64,000 bases of DNA. Origin: Albidovulum litorale (GTDB taxonomy: Bacteria > Pseudomonadota > Alphaproteobacteria > Rhodobacterales > Rhodobacteraceae). Within the stretch, counting starts at the first letter, position 1. The number at the start of each line of letters is the position of its first letter. The translations under genes and the position numbers were made by a program. This document shows, piece by piece, positions 37,354 to 46,406 of the stretch. Under the pieces are notes generated by a model. That model searched no databases, had not been told where the DNA came from, and was given only the letters and a program-made list of their open reading frames with translations. The DNA lies in contig NZ_JAOWKZ010000001.1 of NCBI RefSeq assembly GCF_025751495.1, positions 813,920-877,919 of the forward strand, read 5' to 3'.

Positions 37354-38589
37354 GTGTCTATGGTCCGTCCGATGTACGGGGAATCGATGATCAGACTGAC
37401 CGGCGGCGTGAATCAGCGCGGCGTACGCGACCATAACGAGCGCCTGATATTGTCCGTTCTGCAACGTTACGGACCCACCCCGGGCGCAGACGTGGCGCGA
37501 CTGACCGGACTTTCGCCTCAGACCATTTCGATCATCTTCCGTGAGCTGGAAAGTGACGGGATCATCCGGCGCGGCGATCCCATACGCGGCAAGGTCGGCA
37601 AGCCATCGATCCCGATGGAGCTGAATCCCGATGGCGTGTTTTCGATCGGAATGAAGATCGGAAGACGCAGCGCGGAACTGTTGCTCATGGATTTTTCGGG
37701 AAAACCGAGACAGCAGTTGTTCACATCCTACGACTATCCGTTTCCGGACGCCGTTTTCGGCTTTTTGAAAGACGGGTTGGTTCGAATGCTTGAGGCGGAA
37801 CCTGCAAATGTTCGTTCCCGGATATGCGGCATCGGGATCGGCACGCCCTTTGAGCTCTGGCGGTGGCACGACCTGACTGGGACTGCGGCCGAAAGATTCC
37901 GGTCTTGGAAAGACATAGACTTTGCGGCTGAAGTCTCAAAATTCTCGGACCTGCCGGTCTTTGTGGTTAACGACGCGACTGCGGGTTGTCATGCGGAACA
38001 GCTCTATGGCCGCGGCAAGGAATTTCGCGACTATGCCTATTTCTTCATCGGCTCGTTTATCGGTGGGGGCGTTGCCCTCAACGGCACCGTTTTTGAAGGC
38101 AATCAGGGGAATGCGGGAGCCTTGGGGTCGATGCGAACCACGAGTCCCTTGGGTGAAAGCAAACAGCTGATCGATGTGGCCTCCCTGCACCTTCTCGAAG
38201 CGCGCCTGATCGAAGCTGGACTTGACCCGCAAGTGATGTGGCAGCGTCCACAGAACTGGAGTTCTCTAACCCGTTACGTGACACCGTGGATCGGCGAAAC
38301 GGCGCAGGAACTCGCTAAGGCATCACTGTCGATCTGCTCGGTCATCGACTTCGAAGCCATCGTAATTGACGGCGCCTTTCCAGCAGAAGTGCGAAGCGAA
38401 CTGGTAGAGAGGGTGCGGCGATACATCGAGAACCAAGACACCCGCGGCCTGATCAAGCCGCGGATCGAAGCTGGCAGTGTCGGCGAGAATGCGAGAAGCA
38501 TCGGTGCCGCAAGCAACCCGGTTTTCTCATTGTTCTTTCTGAACACGAATGCCGGCCTATCGTCGAAGCAGGGACGCGGACTGGCGTAA
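37354..38589 (+). CDS. ROK family transcriptional regulator (FrcR-like)
   Basis: Up to 411 residues (ATG 37360 and 37387 are other possible starts). An N-terminal winged helix-turn-helix (PTPGADVARLTGLSPQTISI) is followed by a ROK domain with the ATPase-fold elements (FSIGMKIGRRSAELLLMDFSG, GIGIGTPFELW, NDATAGCHAE). The DNA-binding domain shows it is a regulator and not only a sugar kinase; the Cys-rich ROK zinc motif is not evident. It diverges from the sugar importer and very probably represses it in the absence of sugar. Confidence 0.88.
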   Translation: MSMVRPMYGESMIRLTGGVNQRGVRDHNERLILSVLQRYGPTPGADVARLTGLSPQTISIIFRELESDGIIRRGDPIRGKVGKPSIPMELNPDGVFSIGMKIGRRSAELLLMDFSGKPRQQLFTSYDYPFPDAVFGFLKDGLVRMLEAEPANVRSRICGIGIGTPFELWRWHDLTGTAAERFRSWKDIDFAAEVSKFSDLPVFVVNDATAGCHAEQLYGRGKEFRDYAYFFIGSFIGGGVALNGTVFEGNQGNAGALGSMRTTSPLGESKQLIDVASLHLLEARLIEAGLDPQVMWQRPQNWSSLTRYVTPWIGETAQELAKASLSICSVIDFEAIVIDGAFPAEVRSELVERVRRYIENQDTRGLIKPRIEAGSVGENARSIGAASNPVFSLFFLNTNAGLSSKQGRGLA

Positions 38590-38694
38590 AACCTGAGGGC
38601 ATTATCTGTTCCAGGCACATGCAGCTAGGCTTCATTTGTACTTGGTTAGCCCCGCAGCTGTGCCATGATGTGGGCTGGCGGTTGCGTCAGGCGA

Positions 38695-39420
38695 TCAGGT
38701 CGTTGCAATACGGGCGACGCCGGGTGCGGCAGCGTCAGGTGGGGTGTAGCCGCCCAATCGTGAAGTGCGCAGATCGAGCCGGATCATGGCCTCGCACATC
38801 GCTATCGCCGAGACCACGCCGTCGATCACCGGCAGGCCATGCTCGGCCGAGAGGGATGCCGCAAAATCGGCCATTCCGGCGCAGCCGAGTACGATAGCCT
38901 CGGCCTTGTCCTCGGTGATGGCACGCGCGACCTCGTTACCGATGCGGGCGCGGGCCTGAGATCCGGGACGTTCAAGTTCAAGCACCGGCACATCAGAGGC
39001 GCGGACCCGGGCGCAGCGCGCTGCAAGCCCGTAGCGGATGAGGTTGTGTTCCAGAGCCGGCACCGATCGCGCCAGCGTCGTGACCACCGAAAACTTGTTC
39101 GAGAGCATTGAGGCCATGTGATAGGCCGCCTCGCCGATGCCGATCACTGGCCGGTCGGTCAGGCAGCGCGCGGCATCCAAACCGGTATCGTCAAAGCAGG
39201 CAATGACGACGCCATCGAAGCCTGCGGTCCGGCGGATAATGTCGAGCAGGCCCGGAACACACATTGCCTCATCATAGAAGCCCTGGATCGCCGGCGGTCC
39301 GTCCGCGGGATTCACGGCGATGATCTCGGTTCCGGGCGATGCGACGCGCCGGGCGGCCGCGCCGATCGTTTCGGTCATGTGACGGGTAGAGTTCGGGTTG
39401 ACGACGAGAATACGCATCAT
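38695..39420 (-). CDS. Asp/Glu/hydantoin racemase family protein
   Basis: 241 residues (a second ATG three bases in is equivalent). The two catalytic Cys are present: VIACFDDTGL (about residue 75) and VLGCAGMADF (about 180). The start RILVVNPNSTRHMTETI is typical of hydantoin racemases. It is the last gene of the LIV-type transporter operon, five bases after livF, so the imported compound probably needs racemisation. No hydantoinase or carbamoylase gene lies in the window. Confidence 0.85.
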   Translation of the reverse strand: MMRILVVNPNSTRHMTETIGAAARRVASPGTEIIAVNPADGPPAIQGFYDEAMCVPGLLDIIRRTAGFDGVVIACFDDTGLDAARCLTDRPVIGIGEAAYHMASMLSNKFSVVTTLARSVPALEHNLIRYGLAARCARVRASDVPVLELERPGSQARARIGNEVARAITEDKAEAIVLGCAGMADFAASLSAEHGLPVIDGVVSAIAMCEAMIRLDLRTSRLGGYTPPDAAAPGVARIATT

Positions 39421-39425
39421 GCCAC

Positions 39426-40148
39426 CTACAGGTCTCCGCCGAGATAGGCGGCCTTGATCCGGTCATCGCCCATCAGGTCCTTGCTGTTGCCCGACAGGGC
39501 CACCGAACCGGTCGACATCGCATAGGCGCGGTTCGAGATCGAGAGCGCCATGCGGCTGTTCTGTTCGACCAGAAGCACGCTTACCCCTTCGTCACGGCTG
39601 ATCGCGACGATCGCGCGGGCGATGTCCTGCACCAGTTTCGGCGCGATGCCGAGAGAGGGTTCGTCGAGGAGAAGCAGGCGCGGTTTGGCCATCAGGGCCC
39701 GGCCGATCACCATCATCTGTTGCTCGCCGCCTGACAGGGTTCCGGCCTGCTGGCCATAACGTTCCTTGAGCCGGGGAAAGCGCTCCAGCACGCTTTCGAG
39801 CGTTCGCTGGATGTCCGCCTTGTCGGTTCGGGTGAAAGCCCCCATCAACAGGTTGTCCTTTACCGACATATAGGGAAAGACCCTCCGTCCTTCGGGCACC
39901 ATAGCGATGCCTTTTCGCACGATCTCGGCGGCGGACATCCCGTCGAGCCGATCCCCCATATAGTGGATCTCGCCGGCGTGTATCGGCCTGAGACCCGTGA
40001 TCGCGCGAAGGATCGAGGATTTTCCCGCCCCGTTGGCACCGATCAGGGCGACAGTCTCACCCTCGTTCAGCTCGATCGACACCCCCTTCAGCGCATAGAC
40101 GTGGTCGTAGTAGAGCTCGACATCCTTGAAGTTCAGCATCTGGGTCAT
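39426..40148 (-). CDS. livF: Branched-chain amino acid-type ABC transporter ATP-binding protein (LivF)
   Basis: 240 residues. Walker A GANGAGKSS, signature LSGGEQQMM, Walker B LLLLDEPSLGIAP. Length and the motif spacing match LivF. One of two ATPases of the importer; it lies three bases after livG. Confidence 0.9.
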   Translation of the reverse strand: MTQMLNFKDVELYYDHVYALKGVSIELNEGETVALIGANGAGKSSILRAITGLRPIHAGEIHYMGDRLDGMSAAEIVRKGIAMVPEGRRVFPYMSVKDNLLMGAFTRTDKADIQRTLESVLERFPRLKERYGQQAGTLSGGEQQMMVIGRALMAKPRLLLLDEPSLGIAPKLVQDIARAIVAISRDEGVSVLLVEQNSRMALSISNRAYAMSTGSVALSGNSKDLMGDDRIKAAYLGGDL

Positions 40149-40151
40149 GGC

Positions 40152-40934
40152 CTACATCCCGATCGCCGCGTCTTCGCTGCCGAGATAGGCCTCGATGACT
40201 TTTTCGTTGGACTGGATTTCGGCCGGTGTGCCTTCCGCAATCTTCTCGCCGAAATTGATCACCACGATCCGGTCGGAGATCTTCATGACCGCCGGCATGT
40301 CGTGTTCCACAAGAAGCACGGTCACCCCGCGTTCGTCGCGCAGGCGACGGACAAGCGATACCATACGCATCGTCTCGTCGTGGTTCATGCCGGCGAAAGG
40401 TTCATCTAGCAGCAGGACCGTGGGATTCGTGGCCAGTCCGATGGCCATGCCGAGGGCGCGCAGATGGCCCTGCGGCAGGTTCGAGGCAAGCTCGTCACGG
40501 ATCGCGCTCATGCCGAGGAAGTCGATGATGTCATCGGCCGAGGCCCCGAATTCCGCCTCGTCAGCCCGCGCCTGCGAGGTTCCGAGGAAGAAGCCCAGCA
40601 GCGACGCCTTCGAGCGCAGGTGATGCGCCACGATGATGTTCTCGCGCACCGTCATGGACCGAAAGATCGTGGTTTCCTGAAACGTCCGCACGACCCCCAT
40701 CCGCGCCACCTTGTGCGGCGCGAGGTTCGAAATGCGTTGGCCCCGGAAGAGGACCTCACCCGAGGTGGTCTTGAGGAACGAGGCGATCAGCTTGAAGAGC
40801 GTCGATTTGCCTGCCCCGTTCGGGCCGATTACCGATAGAATCTCCCCCTCCGCCACGTCGAAGGAGATATCGTTGTTCGCGGTGAGTCCGCCGAAGCGCT
40901 TGGTCACGCCCTTGACTTGCAGGATGGGGCTCAT
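40152..40934 (-). CDS. livG: Branched-chain amino acid-type ABC transporter ATP-binding protein (LivG)
   Basis: 260 residues. Walker A GPNGAGKST, Walker B TVLLLDEPFAGMN and the LivG-type insertion with a DIIDFLGM segment. The signature region LPQGHLRALGMAIGLA differs from the canonical LSGGQ, as Gln-Gly replaces Gly-Gly; LivG proteins usually have LPYGxQR. Its ATG overlaps the livM stop. Confidence 0.88.
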   Translation of the reverse strand: MSPILQVKGVTKRFGGLTANNDISFDVAEGEILSVIGPNGAGKSTLFKLIASFLKTTSGEVLFRGQRISNLAPHKVARMGVVRTFQETTIFRSMTVRENIIVAHHLRSKASLLGFFLGTSQARADEAEFGASADDIIDFLGMSAIRDELASNLPQGHLRALGMAIGLATNPTVLLLDEPFAGMNHDETMRMVSLVRRLRDERGVTVLLVEHDMPAVMKISDRIVVINFGEKIAEGTPAEIQSNEKVIEAYLGSEDAAIGM

Positions 40935-41899
40935 TTGCGCACCCCCTTGCGTTCAAAGAGGCTGAGGACGCCGTTGGGCAGGAAGAGCATGAGCAAGATC
41001 AGAAGCGACGAGTAGATCAGCAGCTGGAAACGCCCGGTCGTGAACAGAAGATCCCAGCCGAAATACAGCATCAGCGTGCCGAGCATCGGACCGAAGACGT
41101 AACCCAGACCGCCGAGGAAGCAGTTCAGCATGAAGTTCACGCTGTCCGCGACCTGGAAGGAGGAGGGGTAGATCGACTGCGAGATTGCCACGAACATCGC
41201 ACCTGCAATGCCGCCGAAGAAGGATGAGATCGAATAGGCCAGCACCCGGAGATAGGCGGTATTCACGCCGATGGAGGCCGAAAGCTCCTCGTTCTGCTGC
41301 AAGGACCGGCAGAGATGGCCGAGCCGGGAGTTGACGATGCGATAGAGGGCTGCGTAGCAGATCACCATGAGGAGGACCGCGACGAGGTAGAAGGCCAGCT
41401 TGGGGTTCTCCAGCGTGGCAAAATCCGGGATCAGCGTCAGGCCGAAGACCGACACCTCTCCCGGCAGCGGGATCGAGGTGATACCTTTGGCACCGTTCGT
41501 GACGGGCAGCGCCAGAGCCGAGAGGCGTCCGACCTCGGTCAGCACGAGTGTGACCATTGCGAAGTAGACGCCGCGCAGCCGGAGGATCGGCAGGCCAATC
41601 AGAACCGAGAGCCCCGCGCAGAACAGTCCCGCGAGTGGCAGTGTCGCCCAGAAGCTGAAGCCCGCCTTGGTGATCAGGATGGCGGAAACATAGCCGCCCG
41701 CCAGCGCATAGGCGCCCTGACCGATATTGATCCGGCCGATATAGAAGGTCAGCCAGACCCCGGCCGACGCGATGGAGAGAAGCGCGACCGATGTGAGCGT
41801 GTAGTAGAAATCCCACCTCCCGCTGATCGCGATCAGCCAGGGGACGATCACAAAGACTGTGATCAGAAAGGCGCCGAGTCCAAGCAGTTTCGCCTTCAT
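40931..41899 (-). CDS. livM: Branched-chain amino acid-type ABC transporter permease (LivM)
   Basis: 322 residues with about nine or ten helices. The motif YIGRINIGQGAYALAGGYV is the LivM hallmark, and the C-terminal region GGLGYVFGPMLGTL is typical. It pairs with LivH to form the channel. It starts four bases after the livH stop. Confidence 0.9.
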   Translation of the reverse strand: MKAKLLGLGAFLITVFVIVPWLIAISGRWDFYYTLTSVALLSIASAGVWLTFYIGRINIGQGAYALAGGYVSAILITKAGFSFWATLPLAGLFCAGLSVLIGLPILRLRGVYFAMVTLVLTEVGRLSALALPVTNGAKGITSIPLPGEVSVFGLTLIPDFATLENPKLAFYLVAVLLMVICYAALYRIVNSRLGHLCRSLQQNEELSASIGVNTAYLRVLAYSISSFFGGIAGAMFVAISQSIYPSSFQVADSVNFMLNCFLGGLGYVFGPMLGTLMLYFGWDLLFTTGRFQLLIYSSLLILLMLFLPNGVLSLFERKGVRK

Positions 41900-41903
41900 C
41901 CCC

Positions 41904-42773
41904 TTACCCCCACGGCTTGCCCATCAGGCCCTGAGGCCGGATGGCGAGGAACACCATCAGCGAGGCGAAGATCACCAGATAGGTGATGTCGCCATAGGCC
42001 GCGAGAACGGTCAGCCCGATACTTTCCATCATGCCAAGGATGAAGCCGCCTGCGATGGCGCCGGATATGACCCCTGCGCCGCCGATCATGATCATCATGA
42101 AGGCCTTGATCGAGGTCGGTCCGCCCATGCCGAGATTGATGCCGGTGATGGTCACCAGCAGCCCGCCGACAAGGCCCGCCAGCATGGCGCCAAGCGCGAA
42201 GCCGATCATCGAATAGCGCTTGACGTCGACCCCCATCAGCTCGGCCGCCATCCGATCCTGCGCCAGAGCCCGCATGGCGCGCCCGGCCTTGGTGTATTGC
42301 ATGAAGAGGATGAAGCCTGCGATCATCGCGATGGCCAGCACCCCGATCAGGATACGGTCATAGGGCATGATGATGCGGAAATCCCAGTTGAGGACACCAT
42401 TCACGATCTTCGGCACGCCGCGCTGTTTTTCTCCGAAGACAAGAAGGATCACCGCGTCGAGGAAGAAAGCGATGCCCGCCGCCAGCAGCATCGTGGATTC
42501 CTCGCGCTTCGACTTGCGGATTACCGGCGCAAAAAGGAACTTCTCGATCAGCGCGCCCACCACCGCCAGCACGATGGCTGAGGCAAAGAGACCGACGATG
42601 AACGGCAGTCCGAACTGCGCGACGATAGTATAGGTAACGAAACCGCCCAGCACATACATCTGGCCATGGGCGAAGTTCAGCACGTTCATCAGCGAGAAGA
42701 TAAGCGTCAGCCCAAGCGCAATAAGGGCGTATTGGGCACCCAGATAGAGCCCATTTGCGATGATCTGTTCCAT
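41904..42773 (-). CDS. livH: Branched-chain amino acid-type ABC transporter permease (LivH)
   Basis: 289 residues, about eight helices. The start GLYLGAQYALIALGLTLIFS and the motif NFAHGQMYVLGGF are LivH signatures. It follows the binding-protein gene after 76 bases. Confidence 0.9.
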   Translation of the reverse strand: MEQIIANGLYLGAQYALIALGLTLIFSLMNVLNFAHGQMYVLGGFVTYTIVAQFGLPFIVGLFASAIVLAVVGALIEKFLFAPVIRKSKREESTMLLAAGIAFFLDAVILLVFGEKQRGVPKIVNGVLNWDFRIIMPYDRILIGVLAIAMIAGFILFMQYTKAGRAMRALAQDRMAAELMGVDVKRYSMIGFALGAMLAGLVGGLLVTITGINLGMGGPTSIKAFMMIMIGGAGVISGAIAGGFILGMMESIGLTVLAAYGDITYLVIFASLMVFLAIRPQGLMGKPWG

Positions 42774-42849
42774 CGGTGTCCTCGGATTGACGGGGCCCGG
42801 CCGCGTATTGGGAAAGGCCGGACCCCTATGAGACGGGGTTCAGACTGAG

Positions 42850-44037
42850 TCAGTCAACCTGAGCCACGAACAACGTCTCGAAAGCGCCGTCTTTGAACAC
42901 GTTGACAACCAGAGGCACTGATACCTGGCGCTTTTGCCCGAAGGAGGATGTGCCGACATAGGTCAGCTTGGCGTCGCCCACCATGTAGGGGTTCGGCGCT
43001 TCGAACGTGTCCATCGTCGTCTTGAACGCCTCGACATCGGTCATCGCGGCGGGGTTCGCCTTGATGGTTTCGAGGATGTATTCGAGCGCATAGACCTTGG
43101 TGTTCGACTCGTCGTTGTACTCGCCGAACATCTTGGTGTAGCGGTCGACGAATTCGCGCATCGCATCCGAGGCGAGTTCCGGAGTGGAGGCGCCGCCCAC
43201 CGAGATGAAACCGTTGGCGAGTTCCCCCGCGCCTTCCTGAAGCACGGTCGCGTCCTGCGCGGTCTCGGTCGAGATCAGGCCCTCGTAGCCAAGCTCGCGG
43301 GCGGAGCGAATGAGTTGCGGCGCGTTCGCAGGCGAGACGCCCGACAGGACCAGAAGATCCGGCTGGGTCTGGATCACCGGCAGCAGAACCGGTGTGAAGT
43401 CGGTCGTGTCAACCTGATAGGTCACGCTGTCCGAGACGACTTCGAGGCCGAGCGCCTTGGCTGCCTCGACACCACCGTCACGCTGCGACAGCGGGTCGGA
43501 TTCGTTCGCGGCGACGAACGCAACTTTCTGTACACCCTCGTTCTCCATCAGGTGCTTGTAGATCGCCGGGCCCGACTGATAGTTCGCGACCATCCCCAGG
43601 ACCGCGTTCGAGGCGGGGGCGGTATAGAGCTCTTTCGGGAAGGCATACGGGAAGTACATGATCCCGTTCTGCTCGGCCACTGGGCGGACGGCGGCAGCAC
43701 CGTCATCGACGTTCGGACCGACGACGTAGTGAATACCTTCCTGCGCCATCTTCTCCATGCCCGCAATCGCGCGCTTGGGGTCCTTCTGGTCGTCGAAGGC
43801 GACGATCTGGATGTCATATTTCTGACCGTCGATTTCGTACCCGCCAAGCTCGTTAAGCCATGCGGCGCGGGTTTCCATGGATCGCTGGTTCGAGATGCCC
43901 CAGGCAGCGGCCGGCCCCGAGGTCACGCCGACAAAGCCGATCTTCAGGACCGGATTTTCGGCATGCGCCATGCCAAGGAACGACAGGCTTGCCACGGCGG
44001 CCAGCGCCGATGTCTTGAGCAAAGTGCGTCTTTTCAT
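42850..44037 (-). CDS. LivJ/K-type periplasmic substrate-binding protein
   Basis: 395 residues from ATG 44037. The N-terminus MKRRTLLKTSALAAVASLSF ends at AHA, a signal peptide with a twin-basic start (Arg-Arg but without a full Tat motif). The mature part (VLKIGFVGVTSGPAAAWG...) belongs to the type I periplasmic binding proteins used by LIV and amide transporters. It is the first gene of the six-gene operon ending with the racemase. The ligand is unknown; an amino acid derivative or hydantoin is plausible. Confidence 0.88.
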   Translation of the reverse strand: MKRRTLLKTSALAAVASLSFLGMAHAENPVLKIGFVGVTSGPAAAWGISNQRSMETRAAWLNELGGYEIDGQKYDIQIVAFDDQKDPKRAIAGMEKMAQEGIHYVVGPNVDDGAAAVRPVAEQNGIMYFPYAFPKELYTAPASNAVLGMVANYQSGPAIYKHLMENEGVQKVAFVAANESDPLSQRDGGVEAAKALGLEVVSDSVTYQVDTTDFTPVLLPVIQTQPDLLVLSGVSPANAPQLIRSARELGYEGLISTETAQDATVLQEGAGELANGFISVGGASTPELASDAMREFVDRYTKMFGEYNDESNTKVYALEYILETIKANPAAMTDVEAFKTTMDTFEAPNPYMVGDAKLTYVGTSSFGQKRQVSVPLVVNVFKDGAFETLFVAQVD

Positions 44038-44118
44038 CTGATATCTCCCTGAATGCCATTCGGTTCTTTTCCGACGCGCCATGAGGCCAGAGCCGGTGCG
44101 GCAATATCATTCAGCAGG

Positions 44119-44187
44119 ATTGTTAACAATTCTGTCAACAAAAATATGATAGTCTTGTCGACGCATATGCTATCTTGTTGGACAAAG
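44119..44187. promoter_or_regulatory. Second GntR/FCD operator cluster
   Basis: Four related sites between the divergent binding-protein and gntR genes: ATTGTTAACAAT (44119-44130, a perfect palindrome), CTGTCAACAA (44132-44141), CTTGTCGACG (44154-44163) and CTTGTTGGACAAAG (44174-44187). They match the TTGTnnACAA theme. A minus-strand TTGACA (44140-44135) overlaps the second site and may be the -35 box of the importer operon. Confidence 0.6.
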
Positions 44188-44240
44188 ATCCGGCCTATAT
44201 CTGTTGGTAACGCTTCCTTTGACCTTGGAAAAAAAGCGCA

Positions 44241-44960
44241 ATGACCCTACCCGGCCCAAACAGCGAACAGCTTTCAACCGCCGAGGAGGTGGCCGAAGAA
44301 CAGATTGTCGACCGCATTTTCGAAGCGGTGATCGAACAGCGCCTGCCGCCGGGGACGAAATTATCCGAATCGGCGCTCTGCGAGGTGTTCGGCGTCGGCC
44401 GCATGCGCATTCGCCGCAGCCTTCTCTTGCTGGCCAGCCGCGAAGTCGTCGAACTGCACTCCAATCGCGGCGCCTTCGTCGCGCGGCCGACGGCCGAACA
44501 GGCGCGCGAGGTGTTTGAGGCCCGGCAGGCGATCGAACCCAACGTCGCACGCATGGCGGCCAAACGCGCAGCAGCCGAGGATATCGCGGCCCTCGCCCGT
44601 CACCTGGAACTGGAATCGCAGGCCCATGACAGTGGCAACCGCCGCGACGCGATCAGGCTGTCGGGCCAGTTCCACACGATGCTCGCACAGATCGCCGGAA
44701 ACGGCGTTATGCTCAGGATGATCAAGGAACTGATCACCCGCACCTCTCTCATCATCGGGATCTATGGCGCGCCGGGCGTAACCAATTGCCGCGACGATGA
44801 CCACGCTGAACTGATCGACGCCTTGCGCAAGTCTGACGACCGACGCGCAGCCGAGATTATGGCAGAGCACTTGCGCCATATCGAAGAGCGGGTCGATCTG
44901 ACCGCCCGACCCGGTGCTGGCGTCGATCTTGTTTCGGTCTTTGGCCGCCGCGACGCATAG
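44241..44960 (+). CDS. GntR family regulator with FCD domain
   Basis: 239 residues. Winged-helix part: VDRIFEAVIEQRLPPGTKLS and SALCEVFGVGRMRIRRSL; the FCD effector domain follows (residues about 85-225, with FHTMLAQIAGN and DDHAELIDAL carrying typical metal-site residues). It diverges from the LIV-type operon and is the natural regulator of it. The hydroxyproline GntR 14 kb away belongs to the same subfamily and has similar sites upstream. Confidence 0.9.
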   Translation: MTLPGPNSEQLSTAEEVAEEQIVDRIFEAVIEQRLPPGTKLSESALCEVFGVGRMRIRRSLLLLASREVVELHSNRGAFVARPTAEQAREVFEARQAIEPNVARMAAKRAAAEDIAALARHLELESQAHDSGNRRDAIRLSGQFHTMLAQIAGNGVMLRMIKELITRTSLIIGIYGAPGVTNCRDDDHAELIDALRKSDDRRAAEIMAEHLRHIEERVDLTARPGAGVDLVSVFGRRDA

Positions 44961-45423
44961 CTCAGGCAACACCGGAGATGGAGCGCGCCGGAGAGTGGTA
45001 CCAAAGGCACCCTTTGCGGGCTTGGACGGCATTGATCTGAAGCCCTGCCGTGTTCCAATCGAACATTGGCGCCGCGCTCAGCGGTCACCCGCAATGTGGT
45101 CGAAAAATCGGATTCCGTCGGTATGTGGCAGCCCTTACCAGACGTTCGAAGCCGAAAACCGTCCAACGGCAGCGCCCTAGAAATGCTGCGGACCCGATCA
45201 AGGTCAGCATCGACGAGCAGCACGCAGTATCATTGCATTCTAACGAACGCCCCTGCGGGTCGCACCGGCCTTGCAGACGTTTTCTTGCAATGTTTGCGGT
45301 CATATTTGTCAGCGTCGTCGTCGCGCCATGCCGCCAAAAACTGGTGGGAATGCCCGCCACATGGACACAAAAAACCGGTGGGCGGCTTCAGCGCTCAGTG
45401 CAGGCTAACGGCGTAGCCCGGTG
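44961..45423. other. Intergenic region without recognisable gene
   Basis: 463 bases. Open frames on both strands (for example plus strand 45050-45526, partly antisense to the GNAT gene) give Cys/Arg/Ser-rich translations with no family resemblance. It looks like decayed or non-coding DNA at the end of the accessory region. The imperfect direct repeat AAAACTGGTGGG / AAAACCGGTGGG (around 45337 and 45370) is the only structure noted. Confidence 0.5.
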
Positions 45424-46011
45424 TCAAAGCGCCCTGATCCAGAACTGCATCGGCTTCACGCTCTCTTCCGCCTCGCCGATATCCTTCCAGGCGTATTCCG
45501 CCACAGCGCCCTCAAGCGGGGCGTAGCCGCGTTTGCGCCAGAATGTATCGAGCGGGCGGTAGGTTGCGGGGTGAAGCGGGTGATCCTCAGGCCTGACGAC
45601 CCGGCAGAAGGCCGAATGGGTCCGGCCAAGATTGCGGGCATGCGCCTCGCGCGTGTCGAAGAAGGCATGACCGACCCCCCTGCCCCGGTAGTCGGGCAGC
45701 AGAACCGATTCCGCGCAGTAGAAGATGTCGGTCAGGGGAATGCCGGTCTCGGCGAAGGCTGCACCAAACTCGTCGCCGTGTTCTTCCATCGGCGTCCCGG
45801 TCGAGGCGCCGATAAGGCGGCCATTGTCGAAGGCGCCAACGAGGATCGCATTCTCACTCTTGCGGTAGGTCTTGAGGTAGCGCCGCTCATAGTCAAGATG
45901 CCCGTCGTAGAGGTACGGCCAGTCGCGGAAAACGGCGATGCGAAGACGCGCGACATCATCGAGCGCGGCTTCCAGCGCCTCACCGGTCAGGGCGAGGACG
46001 TCGACGCTCAT
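45424..46011 (-). CDS. GNAT family N-acetyltransferase
   Basis: 195 residues. The acetyl-CoA-binding region is seen at VLLPDYRGRGVGHAFFDTRE (R-G-x-G-x-G/A type, about residues 105-125). The ATG overlaps the stop of the NTF2-like gene, so the two form a small operon. Substrate unknown. GNAT domains of this sort occur fused or next to carbon-nitrogen hydrolases in some bacteria, and a stand-alone hydrolase of that type lies at 26.1 kb. Confidence 0.88.
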   Translation of the reverse strand: MSVDVLALTGEALEAALDDVARLRIAVFRDWPYLYDGHLDYERRYLKTYRKSENAILVGAFDNGRLIGASTGTPMEEHGDEFGAAFAETGIPLTDIFYCAESVLLPDYRGRGVGHAFFDTREAHARNLGRTHSAFCRVVRPEDHPLHPATYRPLDTFWRKRGYAPLEGAVAEYAWKDIGEAEESVKPMQFWIRAL

Positions 46012-46406
46012 GCAGACACCTGCCGGATCCAGTCCTGGAGGTTGTAGTAGGTCGTCACACGCGTGATCTTGCCGTCCTTGAGGTCGAAGAACCCGCCCGC
46101 GGGCAGCACATACTTCTGCCCCCGCGCCTCGGGCAGGCCGGGATCGGTCTTCAGATACGTGCCGTTCACCACGAATTCAGCTGCGCCCCGCGTGCCCGCG
46201 TCATTGGAAAAGACCACCATGTCGGTCAGCTCTTCGCGGTAGGTCTCGTTCATGTGGCGGCAGAACTCGGCGAAGGCCTGCTTGCCCAACCGCGTCGCAC
46301 CCTCGTTCACATGATGGGCGAAATCGTCATGCAGGGTTTCCAGCATGGCGTCGAGGTCGCCCCGGTTGAAGGCGGCGTAATAGGCTTCGATCGTGGCGCG
46401 GGTCAT
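46008..46406 (-). CDS. NTF2-like/SnoaL-type protein
   Basis: 132 residues from ATG 46406 (GGGAGA at good spacing; a longer start at 46436 is less likely). The sequence ATIEAYYAAFNRGDLDAMLE and later VTTYYNLQDWIRQV is typical of the NTF2-like cone fold used by ketosteroid isomerase-related enzymes. Function is unknown; it is coupled to the following GNAT gene. Confidence 0.85.
   Translation of the reverse strand: MTRATIEAYYAAFNRGDLDAMLETLHDDFAHHVNEGATRLGKQAFAEFCRHMNETYREELTDMVVFSNDAGTRGAAEFVVNGTYLKTDPGLPEARGQKYVLPAGGFFDLKDGKITRVTTYYNLQDWIRQVSA

Noticed and set aside
42934-44052. A 372-codon open frame antisense to the LIV binding protein gene
   Set aside because: Antisense shadow with Arg/Val/Gly-rich composition; the minus-strand gene has a signal peptide and clear homology.
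44961-45423. A second tRNA-Phe attachment site at the right end of the accessory region
   Set aside because: I looked for a copy of the tRNA 3' end (GGTTCGATTCCGG or CTCTGGGCACCA) by eye and found none.
45050-45526. Possible 158-residue protein or insertion sequence remnant
   Set aside because: Translation is Arg/Cys-rich, overlaps the GNAT gene antisense and shows no transposase motif or terminal repeats.
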